This document shows, piece after piece, positions 16,132-23,946 of a DNA stretch of 62,382 bases. The position numbers and the translations under genes are program-made. How positions within the stretch are numbered: position 1 is the stretch's first letter; every line of letters starts with the position of its first letter. Origin of the DNA: Allobosea sp. ASV33. GTDB taxonomy: Bacteria; Pseudomonadota; Alphaproteobacteria; Rhizobiales; Beijerinckiaceae. The notes beneath the pieces were generated by a model. The model made no database searches. It was not told where the DNA came from and saw only the letters and a program-made list of their open reading frames with translations. The stretch is from contig NZ_JAELTI010000022.1 of NCBI RefSeq assembly GCF_016428755.1, forward strand, positions 1-62,382, written 5' to 3'.

Positions 16132-17280
16132 ATGCACGCCCCGCTGCTCGACGCCGAAATCTACGACCAGATCCGTGAGACCGCCCGGCGCTTCGCCGAG
16201 GATGTCGTCAGGCCCGCCGCCGTCGATCTCGATCGCGACGAGACTTTTCCGGCCGACATTTACGCCCAAATGGGCTCGCTCGGCCTGTTCGGCATCACCG
16301 TGCCGGAGGCGCATGGCGGCGCCGGTCTCGATACCTATGCGTACTCCATCGTCATGGAGGAGCTCTCCCGCGGCTATGCCTCGGTCGCCGACCAGTGCGG
16401 CCTCGTCGAATTGATCGGCACGCTGCTCACCCGTTACGGCACGCCGGAGCAGCTCAAGCGCCTGCCCGATATCCTCGCGGGCAAGACGCGCGTCGCCTAT
16501 TGCCTGACCGAGGCCGAGGCGGGCTCCGACCTCTCCAATGTCCGCACGACCGCGCGCGAGACGGCCGACGGCTATGTCATCGACGGCGGCAAGCTCTGGA
16601 TCCACAACGCGCCGGTCGCCGATCTCGGCTTCGTGCTGGCCTCGACCGATCCTGCCGCCGGCCATCGCGGCATGAGCATCTTCCTGGTCGATCTGCATGC
16701 GCCGAGCGTCTCGCGCGGGCCGAAGGAGCACAAGATGGGACAGCGCGCCAGCCAGGTCGGTGCGCTCAACTTCGACGGCGTCACGGTGCCGCGCGAGGCG
16801 CTGCTGGGCCCCAAGGGGCGCGGCTTCCATATCATGATGAGCGTGCTCGAGAAGGGCCGCGTCGGCATCGCCTCGCTGGCGGTCGGCATCGCGCAGGCGG
16901 GGCTGGAGGCGGCGCTTGGCTACGCTCGTGACCGGCGCCAGTTCGGCAAGCCGATCCTCGACAACCAGGGCCTGCAATGGCTGCTGGCGGACATGGCCAA
17001 GGACATCGCGGCCGCCCGTGCGCTGGTCGAGCGCGCTGCGCTGCTGATCGACCACGAGAAGCCCGCGACCTCCGCCTCCTCGATGGCCAAGTGCTTCGCC
17101 AGCGACATGGCGGTGGCGCAGACGGCGAACGCCGTGCAGGTCTTCGGCGGCTCCGGCTATATCCGCGGCTTCGAGGTCGAGCGGCTCTATCGCGACGCGA
17201 AGATTACCCAGATCTACGAAGGCACCAACCAGATCCAGCGCACGATCATCGCGCGGGAATTGATCAGGAACGGTGCTTGA
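16132..17280 (+). CDS. Acyl-CoA dehydrogenase
   Basis: The protein has 382 residues from the ATG at 16132, preceded by a strong GAGGAGGAAG site. Family signatures include YCLTEAEAGSDLSN, RGFHIMMSVLEKGRVGIA and, near the C-terminus, IYEGTNQIQRTIIARELI, with the glutamate in the EGT position used by many short/medium-chain members as catalytic base. It would introduce the alpha-beta double bond in an acyl-CoA and pass electrons to ETF. With the CoA-transferase, hydratase and SDR across the divergent promoter it completes a beta-oxidation-like set. Substrate chain not determinable. Confidence 0.94.
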   Translation: MHAPLLDAEIYDQIRETARRFAEDVVRPAAVDLDRDETFPADIYAQMGSLGLFGITVPEAHGGAGLDTYAYSIVMEELSRGYASVADQCGLVELIGTLLTRYGTPEQLKRLPDILAGKTRVAYCLTEAEAGSDLSNVRTTARETADGYVIDGGKLWIHNAPVADLGFVLASTDPAAGHRGMSIFLVDLHAPSVSRGPKEHKMGQRASQVGALNFDGVTVPREALLGPKGRGFHIMMSVLEKGRVGIASLAVGIAQAGLEAALGYARDRRQFGKPILDNQGLQWLLADMAKDIAAARALVERAALLIDHEKPATSASSMAKCFASDMAVAQTANAVQVFGGSGYIRGFEVERLYRDAKITQIYEGTNQIQRTIIARELIRNGA

Positions 17281-17284
17281 AACC

Positions 17285-17311
17285 ATGTTGTGGCAGCTCT
17301 CGCCACAACAT
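17285..17311 (+). terminator. Stem-loop terminator after acyl-CoA dehydrogenase
   Basis: ATGTTGTGGC (17285-17294) and GCCACAACAT (17302-17311) form a perfect 10-bp stem with a 7-nt loop, starting 4 bp after the stop codon. No T run follows, so termination may be weak or Rho-assisted. Confidence 0.6.
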
Positions 17312-17400
17312 CACCGCGAAATGACCAGACCGGCTTCAGGCTGAGACCGCATTTGGACTGTCCGATGGCTACTCATCGCCAATACAGAGGAGAACTCTCC

Positions 17401-17760
17401 ATGCGAAAGGCCATGATTGCCATCGGAACCGCGCTGCTCGTCTCGGGCAGCGCCATGGCGCAAGCGCCCGCCACGCCGGCACCGCCAGCTCGATCCGCCC
17501 CCTCGGATGAGAGGGCCGCCACGATCAAGTCGGTCAGCGTCGTCGATTTGGACGCCTTGCCGGCCGCGACCCAGGAACAGGTGGCGCAACAGTCAAAGGC
17601 GCAGCCGGCCGGGCAGCTTCAGCAGATTCAGGCCACGATCGAGAACGAGCCGAAGCTGAAATCGGCGCTTGCCACGAAGGGCTTCACATCCCGCGACGTG
17701 GTGATGGCTTCGCTCGACGATGACGGCGAACTGACCATCGTCGCCAAGCGGGCGACCTGA
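17401..17760 (+). CDS. Small exported protein of unknown function
   Basis: The 119-residue protein has an AGAGGAGA ribosome site. The N-terminus MRKAMIAIGTALLVSGSAMAQ is a clear Sec signal peptide cleaved after AMA. The mature part is short, acidic and glutamine-rich (QEQVAQQSKAQPAGQLQQIQ), with a C-terminal stretch TSRDVVMASLDDDGELTIVAK that may fold as a small beta unit. I recognise no family. It stands alone between a terminator-like hairpin and the oppositely oriented PaiB gene. Confidence 0.75.
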   Translation: MRKAMIAIGTALLVSGSAMAQAPATPAPPARSAPSDERAATIKSVSVVDLDALPAATQEQVAQQSKAQPAGQLQQIQATIENEPKLKSALATKGFTSRDVVMASLDDDGELTIVAKRAT

Positions 17761-17777
17761 ACCGGCCGGCCCGTTCC

Positions 17778-18401
17778 CTAGGAGGGGATCAGGGTCGCGA
17801 CATGGCGGTCCATCGGCCGCTCGCTCTCGGCGAGACCCGCCGCCACGCCGGCGCGGTCCGCCGGGCTGCGGTTCTGGCTGAGCTTGCGCTTGCCTTCGAG
17901 CGACGCGATCGGCATGCGCAGGCCGACGATGCCGCGCAGGTGGGACTGGATGAATTCGGGCGGCGCGTCGGAGACCGCCCAAGGCGCGGTTCTCTCGCCT
18001 TCGTGCAGGTTGGTGAGCCGGGTGACGACATCCCGCAGCCGGGCGGGGTCGTCGAAGAACTCCACCGGGCCGGAGGCTTGAACGGCCACATAGTTCCAGG
18101 TCGGCACGACCTTGCCGGTCTCCTGCTTCAGCGCATACCAACTCGGCGTCACATAGGCGTCCGGACCGGCGAAGATGGCAAGCCCGTTGCCGATGGCCGG
18201 CACCCGCCATTGCGGGTTCGCCTTGGCCAGGTGCCCATAGAGCACCCCATGCTCGCCCTCGCTTGCATCGATGAAGAGCGGCAGCGGCGTTGCCAGCGGC
18301 CCCTCCGCCGTTGCGGTGACGAAGGTGGCAAGCCGCGCGGAGCGGATTGTCGCCAGGAGGCTGTCCCTGTCCTCGTCGCGGAAGGCCGGTGGGGTGTACA
18401 T
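17778..18401 (-). CDS. FMN-binding negative transcriptional regulator (PaiB-like)
   Basis: The 207-residue protein resembles PaiB: it opens with MYTPPAFRDEDRD, has the flavin-split-barrel stretch TATAEGPLATPLPLFID, then GHLAKANPQW, WYALKQETGKVVPTWNY and LRGIVGLRMPI. Bacillus PaiB is described as a repressor of sporulation and degradative-enzyme genes, and the fold binds FMN. Here it stands without a PaiA acetyltransferase neighbour, so its targets are unknown. It lies downstream of the DppC-like permease on the same strand, with a 92-bp gap. Confidence 0.88.
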   Translation of the reverse strand: MYTPPAFRDEDRDSLLATIRSARLATFVTATAEGPLATPLPLFIDASEGEHGVLYGHLAKANPQWRVPAIGNGLAIFAGPDAYVTPSWYALKQETGKVVPTWNYVAVQASGPVEFFDDPARLRDVVTRLTNLHEGERTAPWAVSDAPPEFIQSHLRGIVGLRMPIASLEGKRKLSQNRSPADRAGVAAGLAESERPMDRHVATLIPS

Positions 18402-18493
18402 GCGGAAACTCCCTCTGTCGGAGGCCTCATGCCACCAATCTGGATTGGCCGGAATATCCAGTTATCAGCGTTTCATCTGGTCCAGTTTAACCT

Positions 18494-19366
18494 TTAGCGC
18501 CGTTCATCGAGCGCGTCGCGGATGCCGTCTCCGAGCAGGTTGACTGCCAGGATCAGGAGGCAAAGCCCTGCGCCGGGCAAGGCGATCAGCCAGGGGTCGA
18601 ACAGGATGTGCTCGCGCCCTTCCGCGATCATCAGGCCCCAGGACGGTGTCGGCGGCTGGGCGCCGAGGCCGAGGAAGGAGAGCGCGGCCTCCAGCAGGAT
18701 GACGTTGGCGATCTCCAGCGTCGCGACCACGATCAGCGTGTTGCGCAGGTTCGGCAGGATGCCGTGCAGCATGATGTAGAGATGCGAGGCGCCGAAGGAC
18801 TGGGTCGCCTGGACGAATTCGCGGCTGCGCAGGCTCTGCGCCGCGGCGCGCACGACTACGGCGAAACGATCCCAGAGCAGCAGGCTCAGCACGATCGCAA
18901 GCGTCTTCAGCGAGGCGCCGCCGAGCGCGACCGCCGCGAGCGCGACCAGCACGATCGGCAGTGACAGCCGCGTCGTCACGACAAAGCTGATCGCCATATC
19001 GACGCGGCCGCCGAAATAGCCCGCGGCGACGCCGAGCATCGTGCCGATGAACCCGGCGCAGAGCGTGACGCCGAGACCGATCAGCAGTGAGACGCGAGCG
19101 CCATAGAGCAGGCGGGCGAGATAGTCGCGGCCGAGATGGTCGGTGCCGAGGAGATGCGCCGGGTCCGAGCCCGGATACCAGAAGGGCGGGATCATGCGCT
19201 TGCCGAGATCCTGCGCGATCGGATCATGGCTGGAGAGCCAGGGCGCGAAGAGCGCGACGAAGACGATGACGGCGAGCAGGCCGCCGCCGATGCGAATGGC
19301 GCTGCTGGCGCTCAGGCCCTTGAAAAGCTTGCGCCGGCGGATGGCAGGGCTGTCGGCGATCGACAT
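18494..19366 (-). CDS. Dipeptide/oligopeptide-type ABC permease (DppC family)
   Basis: The protein has 290 residues from the ATG at 19366, which overlaps the preceding permease stop by one base (TGATG). It has a cytoplasmic N-terminus with one span at about residues 27-47, then the typical large loop containing HLLGTDHLGRDYLARLLYGAR, then about five spans. The loop motif LRSREFVQATQSFGASHLYIM is the EAA contact site. No dppD or dppF ATPase gene follows; the next gene is PaiB-like. The importer must recruit ATPases encoded elsewhere. Confidence 0.93.
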   Translation of the reverse strand: MSIADSPAIRRRKLFKGLSASSAIRIGGGLLAVIVFVALFAPWLSSHDPIAQDLGKRMIPPFWYPGSDPAHLLGTDHLGRDYLARLLYGARVSLLIGLGVTLCAGFIGTMLGVAAGYFGGRVDMAISFVVTTRLSLPIVLVALAAVALGGASLKTLAIVLSLLLWDRFAVVVRAAAQSLRSREFVQATQSFGASHLYIMLHGILPNLRNTLIVVATLEIANVILLEAALSFLGLGAQPPTPSWGLMIAEGREHILFDPWLIALPGAGLCLLILAVNLLGDGIRDALDERR

Positions 19367-20283
19367 CAGGCGCTCCTCAGGCGGGGATCGAGCCAGGCAT
19401 TGATCAGGTCGGCCACGGTCGTCAGCGTCACGTAGATCAGCGAGAGGATCAGGATGATCGCCTGCACCACCGGCAGGTCGCTGCGCAGCAGCGATTCCCA
19501 CGCGAGGCGGCCGAGCCCGTTGATGGCGAAGACGCTCTCGATCACGATCGAGCCCGAGAGCATCAGACCGAACTGCACGGCGGCGAGCGAGACCAGCGGC
19601 AGCACGGCATTGCGCAGGGCATGGACCAGCAGGACGCGCGGCTGCGAGGCGCCCTTGGCGCGGGCGGTACGGATATAGTCGGCGGTAAGCACGTCGATCA
19701 TGCCGGCGCGGGTGAGGCGCATCAGGGCGGGCATGGCGTAGTAGCTGAGCACCACGACGGGCAGGATATAGCCCTGCCAGCTCTCGGTGCCGGAGATCGG
19801 CACGAGCCCGTACCAGACGCCGAAGATCACGATCAGGATCAGGCCGAGCCAGAAGCTCGGGATCGCCTGGCCGAGCACCGCGAGCATCAGGGCGATGCGG
19901 TCGAGCGTACCGCCGGGCTTGAGCGAGGCGAGGATGCCGAGCGGAACCGCGACGACGAGCGCGAGCAGGAAGGCGGCCGAGCCCAGCACGAGCGTGACCG
20001 AGAGCCGCTCGGCGATGATCGGCGCCACCGGCAGGTTGAAATAGAGGCTCGTGCCGAAATTGCCGGTGAAGGCATTGCCGATCCAGCTCAGGAACTGCAG
20101 CGGGATCGGCCGGTCGAGGCCATAGGCGTGGCGGATCAGTTCGACGTCTTGCGCCCGGCCGGCCTGTCCGGCGAGGACGACGGCGGGGTCGCCGGAGACG
20201 AACATCAATCCGAAGGCGACCGCCGAGACGGCGAGCGCCACGAGGGCGGCGACGATCAGGCGGCGCGCGAGAAAGGGCAGCAT
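19366..20283 (-). CDS. Dipeptide/oligopeptide-type ABC permease (DppB family)
   Basis: The 305-residue protein starts MLPFLARRLIVAALVALAVS, the usual first span of DppB proteins. It also has LSWIGNAFTGNFGTSLYF, the motif TADYIRTARAKGASQPRVLLVHALRNA that contacts the ATPase, and the C-terminal ARxGRL-like segment AINGLGRLAWESLLRSDLP. It pairs with the DppC-like permease. It lies 94 bp downstream of the binding-protein gene in an operon that begins with the RraA-like gene. Confidence 0.94.
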   Translation of the reverse strand: MLPFLARRLIVAALVALAVSAVAFGLMFVSGDPAVVLAGQAGRAQDVELIRHAYGLDRPIPLQFLSWIGNAFTGNFGTSLYFNLPVAPIIAERLSVTLVLGSAAFLLALVVAVPLGILASLKPGGTLDRIALMLAVLGQAIPSFWLGLILIVIFGVWYGLVPISGTESWQGYILPVVVLSYYAMPALMRLTRAGMIDVLTADYIRTARAKGASQPRVLLVHALRNAVLPLVSLAAVQFGLMLSGSIVIESVFAINGLGRLAWESLLRSDLPVVQAIILILSLIYVTLTTVADLINAWLDPRLRSA

Positions 20284-20377
20284 GACGGCTCCGGGGATAG
20301 CGGGTCGGCCTGCCTGGCAGGGATGGGGCCGCTACCAGGCGAAAGCCGGTAGCGGCGCGGCGATAGGGCCGAAGCGG

Positions 20378-21901
20378 TTACTTCCAGCTCGACAGCCACC
20401 AGCGGGCGAACTCGTCCGGATGGGGCTTGAAGGTCAGGTCCTTGGACAAGCCATAATTGATGTTGAAGTCGTACATCGGCAGCCAATAGGCCTGATCGGC
20501 GATCTTCTTCAGCGCCTTGGCGTAGTTCGCCTCGCGCAGCGCGCGGTCCTGCGAGGTGTCGGCCGCATTGACCAGCTCGATCACCTCCTTGTCCTGGACG
20601 AGGTCGTCGGCGCCGCCACCGAAGAAGTTGGAGATGATGAAGGCGACGTCGCCGGTGCCGTAGCTGCCCCAGTTGGTGAAGAAGGCCGGCAGTTCGCCTG
20701 CGCGCCATTTCTGCACGCCGGCAGCATATTGCTGCTCGTTCAAGGTCACGCGGATGCCGGCCTTGCCGAGATCGCTGGCGATCGCCTCGGCGACCGGGCG
20801 CGGCATGGCGGCGAAGACCATCTCGATATCGACGCCGTTGGCGAAGCCGGCCTCGGTCAGCAGCGCCTTGGCGTTGGCGGGGTCATAGGCGTATTTCGTC
20901 ACGTCCTGGGCACAGCCGAACTGCTTGGGGTTGCAGGCGGCGTTGAGGACCTGCGAGGCGCCGCCGGCGAAGGCCTTGACGATGGCCTCGCGGTTGACGG
21001 CGTGGTTGATCGCCTGCCGGACCTTCAGGTTCTTGGTCGGGTAGTCCTTGCCCTTCCCGGTCACGGTCATGCCGACATAGGAGATGCGCATGATCGGGCC
21101 GTTGACGATCTGCACGCGGCTGGCGAGGCGCGCGGCCTGGTCCGGCGGGATGCGCCAGGTCCAGTCGAGCTTGCCGGCCATCAATTCGGCGAACTGGGTG
21201 TTGAGCTCGGGGATGGTGCGCACGACGATCTTGCCGATCGCGGGCTTGCCCTTCGGGCTGCCGGCATAATGGCCGTCGAAGCGCTCGAAGGCATAGCGGA
21301 TGCCCGGCGTCATCTCGGTGAGCTTGTAAGGGCCGGTGCCGACGGGCTTGGCCGCCATGCCGGCCGAGCCGACCTCCTTGAAATAGGCGGCCGGATAGAT
21401 CGGCAGCGCATCGGCGAGCATCTCGACGGCGCCCGCGAAGGGTTTGGCCATCTTGATCCGGACCTGGAAGCCCGAGACCTTCTCGACCTTGTCGATCCAG
21501 TCCACGGCGATGCGGAAGCGCGTGCCGTAGGCCGGGTCGAGCACGGTGGTCAGGGTGTAGACCACGTCGTCGGCGGTGAACTTGGCGCCGTTGTGGAAGG
21601 TCACGCCCTCGCGCAGGTCGAATTCCATCGTGGTCGGGTCGACGAAGCGCCAGGCCTTGGCGAGCGCCGGCTTGATCTCGCCGGTGTCGAGATCCTTGTA
21701 AAGCAGGCCGTCATAGATGTGCCGGGCGAGGATCAGGCCCTCGCGGCCGGCGATCTTGTAGGTGTCGAGCGCTTCCGGCTCCAGCGCGAAGGCGGCGTTC
21801 AGCGTGTCGTCGGCCTTGCCGGCTAGGGCCGGCACTGGCGCCAGCGCGAAGGAGGCGGCCAAGAGCGCGCCGGCCAGCGCGGTCGTTCCAAAAATCTTCA
21901 T
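20378..21901 (-). CDS. Periplasmic peptide-type ABC substrate-binding protein (DppA/SBP family 5)
   Basis: The 507-residue protein has a Sec signal peptide (MKIFGTTALAGALLAASF, cleaved after PALA). Family 5 traits are LAKAWRFVDPTTMEFDLREGVTFHNG, KPVGTGPYKL and DVAFIISNFF in the C-terminal lobe. It feeds the two downstream permeases. These proteins bind di/oligopeptides but also many other small solutes. The operon starts with an RraA-like gene and is linked by a LysR operator to a carbamoylase-like gene, so the ligand might be an N-carbamoyl or related compound; that is speculation. Confidence 0.93.
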   Translation of the reverse strand: MKIFGTTALAGALLAASFALAPVPALAGKADDTLNAAFALEPEALDTYKIAGREGLILARHIYDGLLYKDLDTGEIKPALAKAWRFVDPTTMEFDLREGVTFHNGAKFTADDVVYTLTTVLDPAYGTRFRIAVDWIDKVEKVSGFQVRIKMAKPFAGAVEMLADALPIYPAAYFKEVGSAGMAAKPVGTGPYKLTEMTPGIRYAFERFDGHYAGSPKGKPAIGKIVVRTIPELNTQFAELMAGKLDWTWRIPPDQAARLASRVQIVNGPIMRISYVGMTVTGKGKDYPTKNLKVRQAINHAVNREAIVKAFAGGASQVLNAACNPKQFGCAQDVTKYAYDPANAKALLTEAGFANGVDIEMVFAAMPRPVAEAIASDLGKAGIRVTLNEQQYAAGVQKWRAGELPAFFTNWGSYGTGDVAFIISNFFGGGADDLVQDKEVIELVNAADTSQDRALREANYAKALKKIADQAYWLPMYDFNINYGLSKDLTFKPHPDEFARWWLSSWK

Positions 21902-21980
21902 CGGTGTGTTCCCCTGTGTTTTCTGGATGATCCATCCGGCCGGAGCGCGCCTCTATGGGCGATTCTGCGGCCGGAGTCTG

Positions 21981-22655
21981 TTAGCGGCTCTTGGAGGCCC
22001 GCAACTTTTCCCAGAGCTTCCTCGCGCCATTGATCTCGTCGATGCGCTCGCCCTTGCGGACGCGCTCGATGATGCCTGGCTCGGCCGCCTGCATGGCGGC
22101 GCAGGTCCGGGCCAGCGCTTCGGCCTCGGCGGGATCGATGACGCAGACCCCGTTCTCGTCGGCGAGGACGAGGTCGCGGGGGCGCACCGTCGCGCCGCCG
22201 CAGTTCACGGTCTCGCCGATCGTGCCGCCCTTGCCGAGCAGCTTCGTCGTCAGCGGCGAGCGGCCGCGGCACCAGACCGGCAGGCCCGAGGCGCGGATCG
22301 CCGCGACATCGGTGACGAAGCCGTCGATGACGACGCCGACGATGCCCGCGGCCTGCGCGGCGGCCGTCATCACCGCACCCCAGCAGGCATGGCGGTCGTC
22401 GCCCTGGCGGTCGATGACGAGGATGTCGCCGGGCTTCGCCTGCGTCAGGGCGCAGGAGAGCACCGCGCCGTCATCGGGCGAAACGCTCACGGTGAGAGCC
22501 GGGCCGCAGACGCGCGGGCCCTCGATGACGCACTGGATCGCCGGAGCCATGAAACCCTCGGTCAGGATATGGCCGAGCGTCGCGGTCTCGATCTCGCGGA
22601 AGAGCGCGGCGCGCTGCGCGATCGAGGCTTCGGCCGATGATCCGGTCGCTGTCAT
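21981..22655 (-). CDS. RraA-family protein, second copy
   Basis: The 224-residue paralog of 4703-5371 shares patterns such as GDILVIDRQGDDRHACWG, GVVIDGFVTD, WCRGRSPLTTKLLG and a C-terminal IIERVRKGERID. As in the first copy, the residue before the conserved Asp is Thr instead of the Arg of known HMG/oxaloacetate aldolases. It is the first gene of the peptide-type importer operon, divergent from a LysR gene across a 152-bp region with a clear LysR-type box. That supports control by this regulator and a metabolic role. Confidence 0.85.
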   Translation of the reverse strand: MTATGSSAEASIAQRAALFREIETATLGHILTEGFMAPAIQCVIEGPRVCGPALTVSVSPDDGAVLSCALTQAKPGDILVIDRQGDDRHACWGAVMTAAAQAAGIVGVVIDGFVTDVAAIRASGLPVWCRGRSPLTTKLLGKGGTIGETVNCGGATVRPRDLVLADENGVCVIDPAEAEALARTCAAMQAAEPGIIERVRKGERIDEINGARKLWEKLRASKSR

Positions 22656-22729
22656 GGTCGCCCTTGCGCTGGAGAATGTCCGTTCTGCCGAACCTACGGA
22701 AGCCGCGAAACCGGGTCCAATAGACAGTT

Positions 22730-22746
22730 CCTATGCTAAGCATAGG
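22730..22746. promoter_or_regulatory. LysR-type operator (T-N11-A dyad)
   Basis: CCTATGCT (22730-22737) and AGCATAGG (22739-22746) are perfect 8-bp arms around a single A. The inner T at 22732 and A at 22744 give the T-N11-A box of LysR regulators. It is midway between the divergent RraA-like (start 22655) and LysR (22808) genes. An ATG at 22733 lies inside it, which argues against that ATG as the LysR start. Confidence 0.8.
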
Positions 22747-22807
22747 CTTGCCACGGCAGCGGGTTTGCATAAGGGGCAGGGGTCACGAACGGAAGAGAGA
22801 TACGCGC

Positions 22808-23758
22808 TTGAGCGGAACGAAGCCGAAGCTGCACCATCTCAATTGGAACCTGCTGCATACCTTCCTCGTCATCGTCGAGGAGCGCAGCATCACGCGGGCG
22901 GCCGACCGTTTGCTCGTGCGCCAGCCGACGGTCAGCGCGGCGCTTCAACGCTTGGAGGAGACGCTGGGCGGCCAGCTCATCCAGCGCGACAGCCGCCGCT
23001 TCGTCCTGACCAAGCGCGGCGAACTGCTCTATAAGGAATGCGTCGACATCTACCGCAGCGTGGCGCGGATCGGCGACCGCCTGTCGGAAGACCATGACGA
23101 CCTGACCGGGCTGGTGCGCCTGCTCGTCGTGACCCATGTCGTGCTGCCGCCGCTCGACCGGACGCTGACGCTGCTCAACCGCAAGCATCCCGGCGTCAGC
23201 GTGCGGATCGATGTCGCCAACAGCCAGGACATCGTGCGTGCGGTCTCGCAGAAGCTCAGCCCCTTCGGCTTCTGCCTGCTGTCGAAGCCTTTGGCCGGGC
23301 TCGATTGCCGCCCGCTGCTGCGCGAGGAATTCGGCATCCTGTGCGGGCGCGGTCATCCGCTGTTTGGGCTCGCGGACGTGCCGCTGGCGGAACTGCGCGA
23401 CGAGCCTTTCGTTGCGCTCGCCTGCGGGCAGGACGGCGCGCTGGAGCCGATGGTCTCGGTCCGGGAAGGGGCCGGGCTCGGCAGCCGGGTCGTCGGCTCA
23501 AGCCCCAATCTCGAAGAGGTCACGCGGATGATCGCCGCCGGCCTCGGCATCGGCATCCTGCCGCTGGCCTCGGTGGCCGAGGCACTGGAAAGCCGTTCGC
23601 TGTGGAACCTCGCGCGGTCCGAGGACCTGCTCGGCGCCGATCTCTATTTCGTCTCCAACCCGGCCATGCAGCTCAGCGCCGCGGAAGAGGCGTTCCTGCG
23701 GCTGTTCGAGCAGCGGCTCGGCGCGACGGAGGAGGAGCCGGCCGCGGAGGCCGTCTAA
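22808..23758 (+). CDS. LysR-family transcriptional regulator
   Basis: The protein has 316 residues from the TTG at 22808, with GAAGAGAG upstream. The HTH is visible as LLHTFLVIVEERSITRAADRLLV then QPTVSAALQRLEETLGG, followed by a co-inducer domain (LVRLLVVTHVVLPPLDRTL onward). An in-frame ATG at 22733 would add 25 residues and places the start inside the operator, so I reject it. The gene is divergent from the RraA-like/importer operon and convergent with the amidase gene at 23947; it probably regulates both. Effector unknown. Confidence 0.9.
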   Translation: MSGTKPKLHHLNWNLLHTFLVIVEERSITRAADRLLVRQPTVSAALQRLEETLGGQLIQRDSRRFVLTKRGELLYKECVDIYRSVARIGDRLSEDHDDLTGLVRLLVVTHVVLPPLDRTLTLLNRKHPGVSVRIDVANSQDIVRAVSQKLSPFGFCLLSKPLAGLDCRPLLREEFGILCGRGHPLFGLADVPLAELRDEPFVALACGQDGALEPMVSVREGAGLGSRVVGSSPNLEEVTRMIAAGLGIGILPLASVAEALESRSLWNLARSEDLLGADLYFVSNPAMQLSAAEEAFLRLFEQRLGATEEEPAAEAV

Positions 23759-23803
23759 GGGGCGCAACGCCCATTGGTTGCCTGCTTCGTTACCACGGTA
23801 ACA

Positions 23804-23900
23804 CCGTCATTCCGGACAAGCGGCGAAGCCGCGCCGATCCGGAATCCACCGTAAAGCTCAGCGCTCTCCGATGGATTCCGGGTCAAGCCCGGAATGACGG
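23804..23900. repeat. Mosaic palindromic intergenic repeat (two hairpins)
   Basis: The outer arms CCGTCATTCCGG (23804-23815) and CCGGAATGACGG (23889-23900) close the element. Inside are two hairpins. The first pairs ATTCCGGA (23809-23816) with TCCGGAAT (23838-23845) and has an inner GCGGC-GAA-GCCGC stem. The second pairs ATTCCGGG (23875-23882) with CCCGGAAT (23888-23895) over a TCAAG loop. It lies between two convergent genes and may double as a bidirectional terminator. It has the same architecture as 55022-55119, in mirrored order. Confidence 0.85.
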
Positions 23901-23946
23901 CGCGTTTCCGTATCAAATAAGTGAGCTCGGGAGTTTCCGCGGTCTC

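Noticed and set aside
22733..22807. Upstream ATG extension of the LysR gene
   Set aside because: The ATG lies inside the T-N11-A operator and the added residues have no LysR similarity; the TTG at 22808 has a ribosome site.
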